A DNA stretch of 5,581 nt from an uncultured Collinsella sp. (GCA_958407085.1 CATYHY010000099.1:1-5581), one strand, 5' to 3'; positions 1 through 5,566 are shown, counted from the stretch's first letter. The notes: generated by a model not told the origin, from the letters alone. A program made the numbers and translations.

Positions 1-21
1 TCTCGCGCTCGTAATTAGCAC
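1..21 (-). CDS. Possible start of the next gene, overlapping the recF stop (partial)
   Basis: A GTG at 21-19 on the minus strand opens a frame that stays open to the window edge (seven codons, reading VLITSAR with GTG as Val) and overlaps the recF stop codon. A purine-rich GGGTGAG at 30-24 lies just upstream and could act as a ribosome binding site. In many actinobacteria the gene after recF encodes a small DUF721/DciA-like helicase-loading protein followed by gyrB, so a translationally coupled gene here would fit. Seven codons cannot identify a product, so the call rests on the start signal and context only. Confidence 0.25.
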
Positions 22-1121
22 GTCTCACCCATGCTCACCACCTTGGCTCGATCAAGCAGGTCATCGGTAAAATACCCCAGGTTGGTCGTGGTTATGACCG
101 TCTGGATATCATCGCCGATCAGCCGCAGAAAAGCGCCGCGACGCTCGCCGTCGAGCTCGCTCATCACGTCGTCCAAAAGCAGCAGTGGGGCGGTGCCCAG
201 GACATCGCGAGCCACGGCCACCTCCGCCACCTTCCAGGCCAAAACCAACGTCCGCTGCTGACCTTGGCTGGCAAATGAACGGGCGGATCGACCCGCCACG
301 GCAAACTCAATCTCATCGCGATGCGGTCCCACCAACGTCACGCCGCGGCGAATTTCCTCGTCGGCGTGCTCATCAAGGGCAGCCAGCATGCGCTCGTACG
401 CCCAGTCCTTCAGCTCTTCGCGATCCTCGACCTGGGGCAAATCCCCCAGCGTGGACGTATAGGTCACGTTGGCGGCCTCGCCGGACGCCACTTGCCCGTA
501 GGCAGTGTGCACATGGCCCGCCAGCCGGTCGAGCAGGGCCAACCGGTGCACGAGCAGGGCCGAGCCCGCGCGGGCAATCGAATCGTTCCACGCGCCGAGC
601 ATCTCGCGGCAGCACCAGGCCTCCTTGAGCAAGGCGTTACGCTGGGTCACGCAGCGCCCATAGGTGCTCGCAAGATCGGCATAGCGTGCGCTCAGTTGCA
701 TGCCAAAGTCATCGAGGGCGGCACGGCGCACACTGGCGCCTCGCTTAACCATGTCCAGATGGTCGGGGCAAAACAGCACGCTCGGCAGGACCCCGCGCAC
801 ACCGGCGGCAGAGCATCTCTTGCCGTTGCGGCTAAACGAGCGCTTACCGTCCTCCGCGCTCAATCCCATATCAAGCACGCGGCCGTCGCCCTCGAGCCTC
901 AGCTCAACCTTGCACGAGTCCGCGCCGTCATGGACGAGCTCGGCGGCGGTCGGATGCCTAAACGAGGCGCCGCTCGTCAGCAGCTGCAGCGCCTCTATGA
1001 GATTGGTCTTTCCCGCCGCGTTGGGTCCCGCAAGTATCGTCACGCCCTCGTCCAGGGCAAGGCGATAGCTATCGAAGCTGCGGTAGTGCGCGACGGAAAG
1101 ATCGCGGGCGAACATGGTCAT
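15..1121 (-). CDS. recF: DNA replication and repair protein RecF
   Basis: RecF is a cytoplasmic SMC/ABC-like ATPase that acts with RecO and RecR to load RecA at single-strand gaps and stalled forks. The 368-residue product has the usual family length. Visible motifs are Walker A GPNAAGKT (32-39), the family motif GPHRDE (265-270), the ABC signature SQGQQRT (285-291), Walker B LLLLDD (313-318) and the D-loop SELD (321-324). Ala in place of the middle Walker A Gly resembles B. subtilis-type RecF. The ATG at 1121 was chosen because homology begins at MTMFARDL; the ATG two codons later (1115) is an equally good alternative. The frame stays open to 1385 but that extension overlaps dnaN and is Arg/Ser-rich shadow sequence. 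The start is 10 bases after the dnaN stop and has no clear Shine-Dalgarno sequence, so translation probably depends on ribosomes finishing dnaN. Confidence 0.96.
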   Translation of the reverse strand: MTMFARDLSVAHYRSFDSYRLALDEGVTILAGPNAAGKTNLIEALQLLTSGASFRHPTAAELVHDGADSCKVELRLEGDGRVLDMGLSAEDGKRSFSRNGKRCSAAGVRGVLPSVLFCPDHLDMVKRGASVRRAALDDFGMQLSARYADLASTYGRCVTQRNALLKEAWCCREMLGAWNDSIARAGSALLVHRLALLDRLAGHVHTAYGQVASGEAANVTYTSTLGDLPQVEDREELKDWAYERMLAALDEHADEEIRRGVTLVGPHRDEIEFAVAGRSARSFASQGQQRTLVLAWKVAEVAVARDVLGTAPLLLLDDVMSELDGERRGAFLRLIGDDIQTVITTTNLGYFTDDLLDRAKVVSMGETC

Positions 1122-1131
1122 AGGGCAGTTG

Positions 1132-2235
1132 CTAGATGCGGACCGGCATGACCAGGTACAGGTAGTTGATCTTGTCGTAGGACTTGAAGATGCCCGCCTG
1201 CGAGTAGCTCTTGAGCTCCAGCGTGATCTCCTTCTCCTTGGACAGGGCATTGAGGCACCCGAAGATGTAGTGGTAGTTGAAGGCGATGGTGCCCGACTCG
1301 CCCTCGGCCTCGACATCGATCGTCTCCTGCGCAAGGTCCTGGTCATTGGAAATGGAGGACAGGCCCATCTGCCCGTTCTCGACATCGATCTCGAACTTGA
1401 CGGCGGGGTTGGCGCTCGCGATAACGGCCACGCGCTTGAGGGCGGCGTTAAAGGCGGCGACGTCGATCTTGACGCTCGTCACGCACGAATCGGGGATGAG
1501 CTGCTTGTAGTTGGGGTACACGCCCTCGATGCGGCGCGACACGTAGGTGGTGTTGCCGGCCTCAAAGACGACCTGGGTGTCGGTAGCCCCGATCATGATG
1601 GTCGCCTGGCTGGCCATGATGTTCAGCGCGTCGTTAAAGGCGTCGGCCGGAACGTTGAGTTCAAAGGAGCCCTCGAGGGTTGAGGTCTCGACCTGCGTAT
1701 CGCACACGGCCAAGCGGAAGGAATCGGTCGCCACCAGGCGCACGGTGTTGTTCTCGACCTTCATGTGCACGCCACCCAGGATGGGGCGGGCCTTGTCAGT
1801 CGAGGTGACGCGCCACACGCGGCCGACCATTTCGGACAAGATATCGGTCGGCAGTTCCACGGCGCTCTCGATGGCATAGGCCGGAAACTCGGGGAAGTCA
1901 TTGGCATCGAGCGTGTTCAGGCGGAAAGAGCTCTTCTCACAACCAATCAGCACCTGGCGCTCGGACAGCTCAAAGGTGACCGGGGCATCGGGGAGGGTCT
2001 TGGTGATATTGGAGAGCATCTTACAAGGGATAACCATCTCGCCCTCTTCTTCGACATGTGCCGCGATGCGATGACGGATCGAGATGGTGTAGTTAGAGGT
2101 CTGGAATTCCAAGATGCCGTCTTGCGCCTTGACGAGCACGCCCGACAGGATGGGAAGGGTGGATGCCGAAGCGACGCCCTTCATAACGACGCCGATGGCT
2201 TGTGTAAGCGAGCTCTGGCTGACGGTGAACTTCAT
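1132..2235 (-). CDS. dnaN: DNA polymerase III beta sliding clamp
   Basis: DnaN forms the ring-shaped homodimer that tethers DNA polymerase III to DNA and serves as a docking platform for replication and repair proteins. The 367-residue length is typical, and three repeated clamp domains fit residues about 1-120, 125-248 and 250-367. Family landmarks are visible: LDANDFPEFP (109-118), RPILGGV (150-156), VATDSFRLA (168-176), YPNYKQLIP (240-248), IAFNYHYIF (317-325) and the C-terminal VMPVRI (362-367), which corresponds to the VMPMRL end that lines the peptide-binding cleft in E. coli. The ATG at 2235 is preceded by AGAAAGG at good spacing. It lies downstream of the putative origin and upstream of recF, so it probably has a promoter in the AT-rich gap and/or reads through from dnaA. 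Nothing in the protein looks broken. Confidence 0.98.
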   Translation of the reverse strand: MKFTVSQSSLTQAIGVVMKGVASASTLPILSGVLVKAQDGILEFQTSNYTISIRHRIAAHVEEEGEMVIPCKMLSNITKTLPDAPVTFELSERQVLIGCEKSSFRLNTLDANDFPEFPAYAIESAVELPTDILSEMVGRVWRVTSTDKARPILGGVHMKVENNTVRLVATDSFRLAVCDTQVETSTLEGSFELNVPADAFNDALNIMASQATIMIGATDTQVVFEAGNTTYVSRRIEGVYPNYKQLIPDSCVTSVKIDVAAFNAALKRVAVIASANPAVKFEIDVENGQMGLSSISNDQDLAQETIDVEAEGESGTIAFNYHYIFGCLNALSKEKEITLELKSYSQAGIFKSYDKINYLYLVMPVRI

Positions 2236-2244
2236 CTTTTAATA

Positions 2245-2251
2245 CCTTTCT
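2245..2251 (-). promoter_or_regulatory. dnaN ribosome binding site
   Basis: The minus strand reads AGAAAGG nine bases before the dnaN ATG. It is the only purine-rich Shine-Dalgarno-like stretch nearby and it supports the 2235 start. I found no convincing -35/-10 pair upstream; several TATTAT-like hexamers occur because the sequence is so AT-rich. Confidence 0.7.
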
Positions 2252-2253
2252 AT

Positions 2254-2267
2254 AGATATAAATATCT
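2254..2267. repeat. AT-rich perfect inverted repeat in the dnaN leader
   Basis: AGATAT and ATATCT form six-base arms around a central AA. The element sits between the dnaN ribosome binding site and the TAA/TAG triplet run. It could help the region melt, bind a regulator of dnaN, or be a by-product of high A+T content. Confidence 0.5.
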
Positions 2268-2282
2268 TAATAATAGTAATAG
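2268..2282 (+). other. DnaA-trio-like element, candidate origin unwinding site
   Basis: Five consecutive triplets read TAA TAA TAG TAA TAG on the plus strand. In B. subtilis, repeated triplets of this kind (3'-[G/A]AT-5') bind single-stranded DNA through the DnaA filament and lie next to DnaA boxes, with the 3' end of the triplet strand facing the box. Here the 3' side leads through a 12-base spacer with balanced GC to a weak box-like sequence (2295-2303, minus-strand TAATCAACA, two mismatches), and the 5' side leads into more AT-rich DNA. The arrangement matches the described basal unwinding system, but the adjacent box is poor. Confidence 0.55.
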
Positions 2283-2367
2283 CACTGACGAAACTGTTGA
2301 TTACTCCCAAAGACGCAGGCCAGACCCAGAAAGAGAATCGACAGCAACCTGTGTGCAACAGGGGTGG

Positions 2368-2376
2368 TTTTCCACG
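2368..2376 (+). promoter_or_regulatory. DnaA-box-like 9-mer TTTTCCACG
   Basis: It matches the relaxed consensus TTWTNCACA at all but the last base. It lies near the middle of the dnaA-dnaN gap and is one of the two best candidates there. Confidence 0.5.
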
Positions 2377-2385
2377 TTCAAAACC

Positions 2386-2394
2386 TGCGCAAAA
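2386..2394 (-). promoter_or_regulatory. DnaA-box-like 9-mer TTTTGCGCA
   Basis: On the minus strand it differs from TTWTNCACA only at position 7. It lies ten bases beyond the 2368-2376 candidate and faces the opposite way. Confidence 0.4.
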
Positions 2395-2416
2395 CTTTTC
2401 ATCACCGCGGGTTGGG

Positions 2417-2425
2417 TTTTAGACA
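2417..2425 (+). promoter_or_regulatory. DnaA-box-like 9-mer TTTTAGACA
   Basis: One mismatch (position 6) to TTWTNCACA. It overlaps the left arm of the inverted repeat at 2421-2465. The missing C at a normally conserved position makes it a weaker candidate. Confidence 0.3.
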
Positions 2426-2465
2426 CCTTATGCCCGTGGTTTCGACAAGTTTTCAACAGGTGTCT
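2421..2465. repeat. Inverted repeat near the end of dnaA, within the origin
   Basis: AGACACCT (2421-2428) and AGGTGTCT (2458-2465) are exact reverse complements, with 29 bases between them. The spacer contains most of the box-like TTTTCAACA. The minus-strand RNA could form an 8-bp stem eight bases after the dnaA stop, but the stem is followed by AAAA rather than a U-tract, so it does not look like an intrinsic terminator. It may instead be a protein-binding or structural part of the origin. Confidence 0.5.
2450..2458 (+). promoter_or_regulatory. DnaA-box-like 9-mer TTTTCAACA
   Basis: One mismatch (position 6) to TTWTNCACA. It lies 15 bases from the dnaA stop codon. The following bases extend it to TTTTCAACAGG, and a CAACAGG heptamer recurs at 2356-2362. 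Confidence 0.45.
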
Positions 2466-2473
2466 CTATTTCC

Positions 2474-4198
2474 CTACGAGCGCAGTGTAATTTTATCGCG
2501 CAGCGATTTGAGGTCTTCGGTGACGGTACGGTCTTCCTGGATCATCTTCTGGACCTTTTTGTAGCTCGTGCTGACGGTCGAGTGGTTGCGGTTGCCAAAT
2601 TCGGCGCCCACCGCCGTGGTCGTCATCTCGCACATCTCGATGGCCAGGTAGATAGCGATATGGCGTGCTTTGGCGATATTGGCGTTGCGACGCGGGCCGA
2701 TGAGCTCCTCGTGCGTCACGCCGTACTGCTCTTCGATGACGGACTGAACCGTCTGGACGTTGATCTTTTTGGCCGATGTGTCGAAGTACTGGCTGGCGAT
2801 GGCGTCGATATCGTCAAAGGTGAGCTCCCCGCCCTCGCGCTCGCGGTCGCCCGCCTCGCCGGCGCAGCGCTCGCAAAAGCTCTCGAGTTCGCGGATGTTG
2901 GTGCCCGAGACCTCGGCCATGTGTTTAAAGTGCTCGTCGGTCAGGTGTCCGCCGTCGCCCCCATAGGCCGCCAGCAGCGAGTCGTCGCCTGCCTCGGGAG
3001 CGGCGACGATGGTGTTCTCGTAATAGCGCTGCAAGATCTTGTATTTCATCTCGTAGCTGGGCTCTGCGACCAGGCAGAGCATGCCGGCGTTGAAGCGGCT
3101 GGTCAGACGCTCGTCCATGCTCAGGTCCTTGGGGGCACGGTCTGCCGCGATGACGACCTTCTTGTTGTTGCGGATGAACTCGTCCATGAGCTGGAAAAAG
3201 TAGTCCACGCTCGCGCGCTTGCCGATGATGTTTTGGATGTCATCGATGATGAGCACGTCCACGCCGTGGTACGCCTGCATGATGGGGGCGTTGCTCTTCT
3301 TTTGGCGGTCGAACTCGGTCATCAGGTCGTCCAGATATGCCTGGGAGTTGGCATACTTGACCTTGATCTCGGGCGACTTCTCGGCGAGCTCGTTTTTGAT
3401 GGCAAGCAGCAGGTGCGTCTTGCCCAGGCCCGATTTGCCGTAGATGAACAGTGATGTGCATGTGCCGCGCTCGTCCGCGAGGGCGGCAAACTTGAGTGCC
3501 GAGCGATAGGCATGGCTGTTTTCGGGGCCGTAGACAAAGTTCTCAAAGGTAAATTTTGAGTTCGCGGCGAGCGGGGCTCCATCCGTATTCTGCTCGGCCG
3601 GCACGGTCGGCGCCGGTATGGGTGAAGCGGGGGTCGCAGCTTGCGTGGATTTAGTCGGCGCTCCGCCCTTCATCTGGTTCATCATGCGACGAAAATCATC
3701 GGCCGAGAGCGTGTTCTTGATTGCAATGCCCGAATCCGCGCCCGCCGCTGCGTCGTGAGCGATAGGCATGTGCGTGACGGGTGCGTTCGTTGACGTCGCC
3801 GCCGCGGTCGGCAACGGTGCCATGGTTTCACGGGAAACATCGCTGTGCTGGTGCTCGATTGTCGGCACGTCGCCTGCGGAGGTCGGTGCCGCCGGGGAAG
3901 CGGCGGGAGCCGTGGCGGGCGCCGTCGCGGCAGCGGATTCCGTTGCGGCGCCTTGCGGTGCCACGATGTCGAGCGCGATCGGTGCAAAGGCGATTTCTTC
4001 CAGATAGGCCTCAATAGTCGGCTGATGCTTTTTGAGCTGCGCGATGGCAAAGCGCGAGGGGGCCTCGATCGTGAGCGTATCTTCGGTCAGGCTTATGGCC
4101 CGCGATTGCCCCAGCATGTTGATGAGGCGTGCATCTTGGCCGTCGCGCTGGCAAAAGGCGATGGCATCCCCCAGGATGATGCTTGCTTCCTCGTCCAC
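2474..4198 (-). CDS. dnaA: Chromosomal replication initiator protein DnaA
   Basis: DnaA is the AAA+ ATPase that binds oriC boxes, melts the DNA and helps load the helicase. Domain I spans about 1-80. Domain II is a long Ala/Pro/Thr-rich linker (about 83-213) broken by a helix-like island, LSADDFRRMMNQMKG (164-178). The AAA+ domain has Walker A GKSGLGKT (254-261), Walker B VLIIDD (315-320), sensor I around D353-R354, the box VII arginine finger R368 in TSRF, and sensor II R436 in NIRELE. Domain IV ends with the signature FGNRNHSTV (534-542). At 574 residues it is longer than the roughly 450 of E. coli or B. subtilis, through the linker. The GTG start at 4198 is supported by GGGAG five bases upstream. 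The protein has no Trp, including in domain I where homologues usually have some. Relative to E. coli, base-contact positions D433, T435 and neighbouring Q408 appear as N538, S540 and H513, while R399, R407 and H434 are kept. Confidence 0.98.
   Translation of the reverse strand: MDEEASIILGDAIAFCQRDGQDARLINMLGQSRAISLTEDTLTIEAPSRFAIAQLKKHQPTIEAYLEEIAFAPIALDIVAPQGAATESAAATAPATAPAASPAAPTSAGDVPTIEHQHSDVSRETMAPLPTAAATSTNAPVTHMPIAHDAAAGADSGIAIKNTLSADDFRRMMNQMKGGAPTKSTQAATPASPIPAPTVPAEQNTDGAPLAANSKFTFENFVYGPENSHAYRSALKFAALADERGTCTSLFIYGKSGLGKTHLLLAIKNELAEKSPEIKVKYANSQAYLDDLMTEFDRQKKSNAPIMQAYHGVDVLIIDDIQNIIGKRASVDYFFQLMDEFIRNNKKVVIAADRAPKDLSMDERLTSRFNAGMLCLVAEPSYEMKYKILQRYYENTIVAAPEAGDDSLLAAYGGDGGHLTDEHFKHMAEVSGTNIRELESFCERCAGEAGDREREGGELTFDDIDAIASQYFDTSAKKINVQTVQSVIEEQYGVTHEELIGPRRNANIAKARHIAIYLAIEMCEMTTTAVGAEFGNRNHSTVSTSYKKVQKMIQEDRTVTEDLKSLRDKITLRS
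3824..3839. promoter_or_regulatory. parS: parS-like ParB binding site inside dnaA
   Basis: The plus strand reads GGTTTCACGGGAAACA, matching the conserved 16-bp parS palindrome TGTTTCACGTGAAACA at 14 of 16 positions (mismatches at 1 and 10). It lies in the part of dnaA encoding linker residues V121-T125, read as VSRET, a typical translation of parS sequences embedded in genes. Being in a low-constraint linker about 1.4 kb from the putative origin is consistent with a selected site, since parS sites cluster near oriC. The mismatch in the central CACGTG core may weaken binding. Confidence 0.65.
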
Positions 4199-4203
4199 TG
4201 TCT

Positions 4204-4208
4204 CTCCC
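4204..4208 (-). promoter_or_regulatory. dnaA ribosome binding site
   Basis: The minus strand reads GGGAG, extended to GGGAGAGA, five bases before the GTG at 4198. It lies entirely within the 15-base gap after the upstream stop codon and fixes the unusual GTG as the dnaA start. Confidence 0.75.
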
Positions 4209-4213
4209 GTTCT

Positions 4214-5566
4214 TTAGCTCTGAGCTCGCACGCGAGCGGCGCCGAGTTCGGTCAGATGGTATTTCTGGCCATGCTTGATGACCAAGCCGGCCTGCGCCAA
4301 GTCATTGAGCGTGCGTGACCAAGTGGGGGCCGAGTTTCCAAACGCCCTCGCCAGATCGGTTGCACCGCACGCTTGATTTTGCGCCAGATAGCCCAGCGCG
4401 GCGTTGCCGCGATCGCTTACGAACACGTCCGGTTGTGGCTGCACATACTGATTTGCTGCATTAGGATACATCATTTGAGCTGCTGGTTGTTGAGAACTCT
4501 GCATCGGCGGCATTTGCTGTTGAAAACTTTGAGGCCACTGTTGGTAAGGCTGCAGAGGCATCTGTTGGGCCCAGGGGTTGTACTGCTGCTGCGGCATCTG
4601 CTGGTACGGCTGCTGATATCCCTGCTGGTACTGCTGCGGGAACTGCTGGCCATACCCCAGTGGCGGCATCTGCTGATATGGATATCCCCGTTGGTACGGC
4701 TGATAGCCCATTTGCTGGCCACCCGGTGCCCCCGTCGCCTGCTGCATTGCTGCTGCATCCTGATCTGCCAGCGGCATGGCCTCTGGCATGTTTGGCGTCA
4801 TCGACATAGATGCCGCCTGGGGCTCTTGTGTGGGAAGCATTCCGGGCTGCTGCATCTGCCCCACGGGGGGCTGCATCTGCTGCGTTGCCATGGGCTGCTG
4901 CGCAAAAGCTCCCGGCAGGGGATATGTGGGCTGCTCCGTCTCGGGCCGCACGGCAGCACCGCGTCCGCCGGCACGCTCGATTTCCTGCACGCGTTTAGGG
5001 TTCAGGCTTACCGTAACCACGGTGCCGTTGCCCATGTTGTCCTCGATGGATACGGCACCGCCGGCGTTTTCCAAATACTCCTGCACCATGGGAAACCCTG
5101 CTCCGGTTCCACGGATATAGCGCTTCATCTTGCTGTTTGCGCTGGTAACGCCAAAGTCGAAAGCGCGTTCCTTGTCGTCGATGCCGGGTCCTTGGTCAGC
5201 AAAGCGGATGGTGTCTCCGCCGTCCAGAATCGAGATGATGGGCTCTGCAAAGTGTGCGTGGATAAAGTTTTCGACAATCTCGCGGATGACCATGAGCGAG
5301 ATATGGCCACCTTGTTCTTTCATGCACTGGTAGACGGTGTTGGTCGTCTCTTCCAAATACGTGCGGACATCTTGCGGATCGATGACGATCACACGCGGTG
5401 TCGACAGCATGTCGTCATAGACGGCGATGCGCGCGGCGTACATGGCTTTTGGCGCCTGCGTTGTCGTCTGTTCACCTTCGTCACGCTCTTCGCGCACGCC
5501 GGTGATGTGCTCGTTGTCGGGTGCCGGGTCTCCGGAATCGACCATGGTGTAAAAGTCGTCAGACAT
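4214..5566 (-). CDS. GHKL-family ATP-binding protein with prion-like linker and C-terminal winged helix
   Basis: I do not recognise a named gene. Residues about 55-190 form a GHKL (HATPase_c) fold: N-box with E96 and N100 in REIVENFIHA, G1 motif DQGPG (124-128), G2 motif GTGAGF (153-158) and a closing NGTVVTVSL (180-188). There is no HisKA phosphoacceptor domain or membrane segment, so it resembles anti-sigma kinases such as SpoIIAB/RsbW more than a sensor kinase; E96 sits four residues before N100, as the catalytic Glu does in SpoIIAB. Residues 207-379 are low complexity (49 Gln and 31 Pro in 173). Residues about 384-446 look like a winged helix, with TDLARAFG, a recognition-helix-like stretch ending in TLNDLAQAGLV, and a wing KYHLTELG. 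It ends 15 bases before dnaA, implying an operon. No strong Shine-Dalgarno sequence precedes the ATG at 5566, and M8 or M42 could be starts. Nucleotide binding is well supported; a regulatory role toward dnaA or replication is inference from position. Confidence 0.88.
   Translation of the reverse strand: MSDDFYTMVDSGDPAPDNEHITGVREERDEGEQTTTQAPKAMYAARIAVYDDMLSTPRVIVIDPQDVRTYLEETTNTVYQCMKEQGGHISLMVIREIVENFIHAHFAEPIISILDGGDTIRFADQGPGIDDKERAFDFGVTSANSKMKRYIRGTGAGFPMVQEYLENAGGAVSIEDNMGNGTVVTVSLNPKRVQEIERAGGRGAAVRPETEQPTYPLPGAFAQQPMATQQMQPPVGQMQQPGMLPTQEPQAASMSMTPNMPEAMPLADQDAAAMQQATGAPGGQQMGYQPYQRGYPYQQMPPLGYGQQFPQQYQQGYQQPYQQMPQQQYNPWAQQMPLQPYQQWPQSFQQQMPPMQSSQQPAAQMMYPNAANQYVQPQPDVFVSDRGNAALGYLAQNQACGATDLARAFGNSAPTWSRTLNDLAQAGLVIKHGQKYHLTELGAARVRAQS
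4430..4948 (-). repeat. Low-complexity Gln/Pro/Tyr/Met-rich coding segment with degenerate tandem repeats
   Basis: This encodes residues 207-379 of the GHKL protein. The densest part (residues 286-356, 4499-4711) is built of imperfect YQQ, PYQQMP and QQY units made largely of CAG/CAA and TAC/TAT codons. It contains no Lys and few acidic residues, so it is probably disordered. The plus strand shows the matching runs of CTG and TTG triplets. Such stretches can change length by slippage, so copy number may differ between strains. Confidence 0.85.

Larger units (their letters stand above)
2236..2473. other. oriC: Putative chromosomal replication origin (oriC) between dnaA and dnaN
   Basis: This is the only sizeable non-coding stretch in the window. 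It lies between dnaA and dnaN, the standard origin position in many Gram-positive bacteria. The dnaN-proximal part (2236-2282) is about 83% A+T (39 of 47 bases) in an otherwise GC-rich window, suiting a DNA unwinding element. The dnaA-proximal part carries DnaA-box-like 9-mers, the best being at 2368-2376, 2386-2394, 2417-2425 and 2450-2458, plus inverted repeats. No perfect TTATCCACA is present, so the boxes are weak or follow a lineage-specific consensus. The region must also carry the end of the dnaA transcript and the dnaN leader. The origin call rests on context and composition; it is an inference until tested by replication profiling. Confidence 0.8.

Noticed and set aside
321..1151. 276-codon plus-strand frame opposite recF
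   Set aside because: Long antisense frames are expected in GC-rich genes; the composition is shadow-like and recF on the other strand is certain.
1122..1385. An 88-codon N-terminal extension of recF in the same frame
   Set aside because: It lies wholly over the dnaN 3' end, is Arg/Ser/Thr-rich without homology, and RecF similarity starts at 1121.
2276..2310. A sigma70-type promoter for dnaN
   Set aside because: TATTAT-like -10 hexamers exist, but no reasonable -35 lies at 16-18 bases; AT-richness makes chance matches likely.
2421..2470. Intrinsic terminator for dnaA
   Set aside because: The stem has a 29-base loop and no U-tract follows on the minus strand.
1765..2490. 241-codon plus-strand frame running across the origin
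   Set aside because: Most of it mirrors dnaN codons, and it continues through the AT-rich gap only because no stop falls in that frame. It shows no recognisable domain.
2582..3454. 290-codon plus-strand frame opposite dnaA
   Set aside because: Val/Leu/Asp/Ala-rich mirror of dnaA codons with no recognisable domain.
4430..4948. CRISPR-like or tandem DNA repeat array
   Set aside because: The repeats are degenerate codon-level units in an open reading frame, without constant repeats and unique spacers.
4214..5566. Classical two-component histidine kinase
   Set aside because: There is no HisKA/DHp phosphoacceptor domain, membrane segment or adjacent response regulator; only the GHKL ATP-binding part is present.
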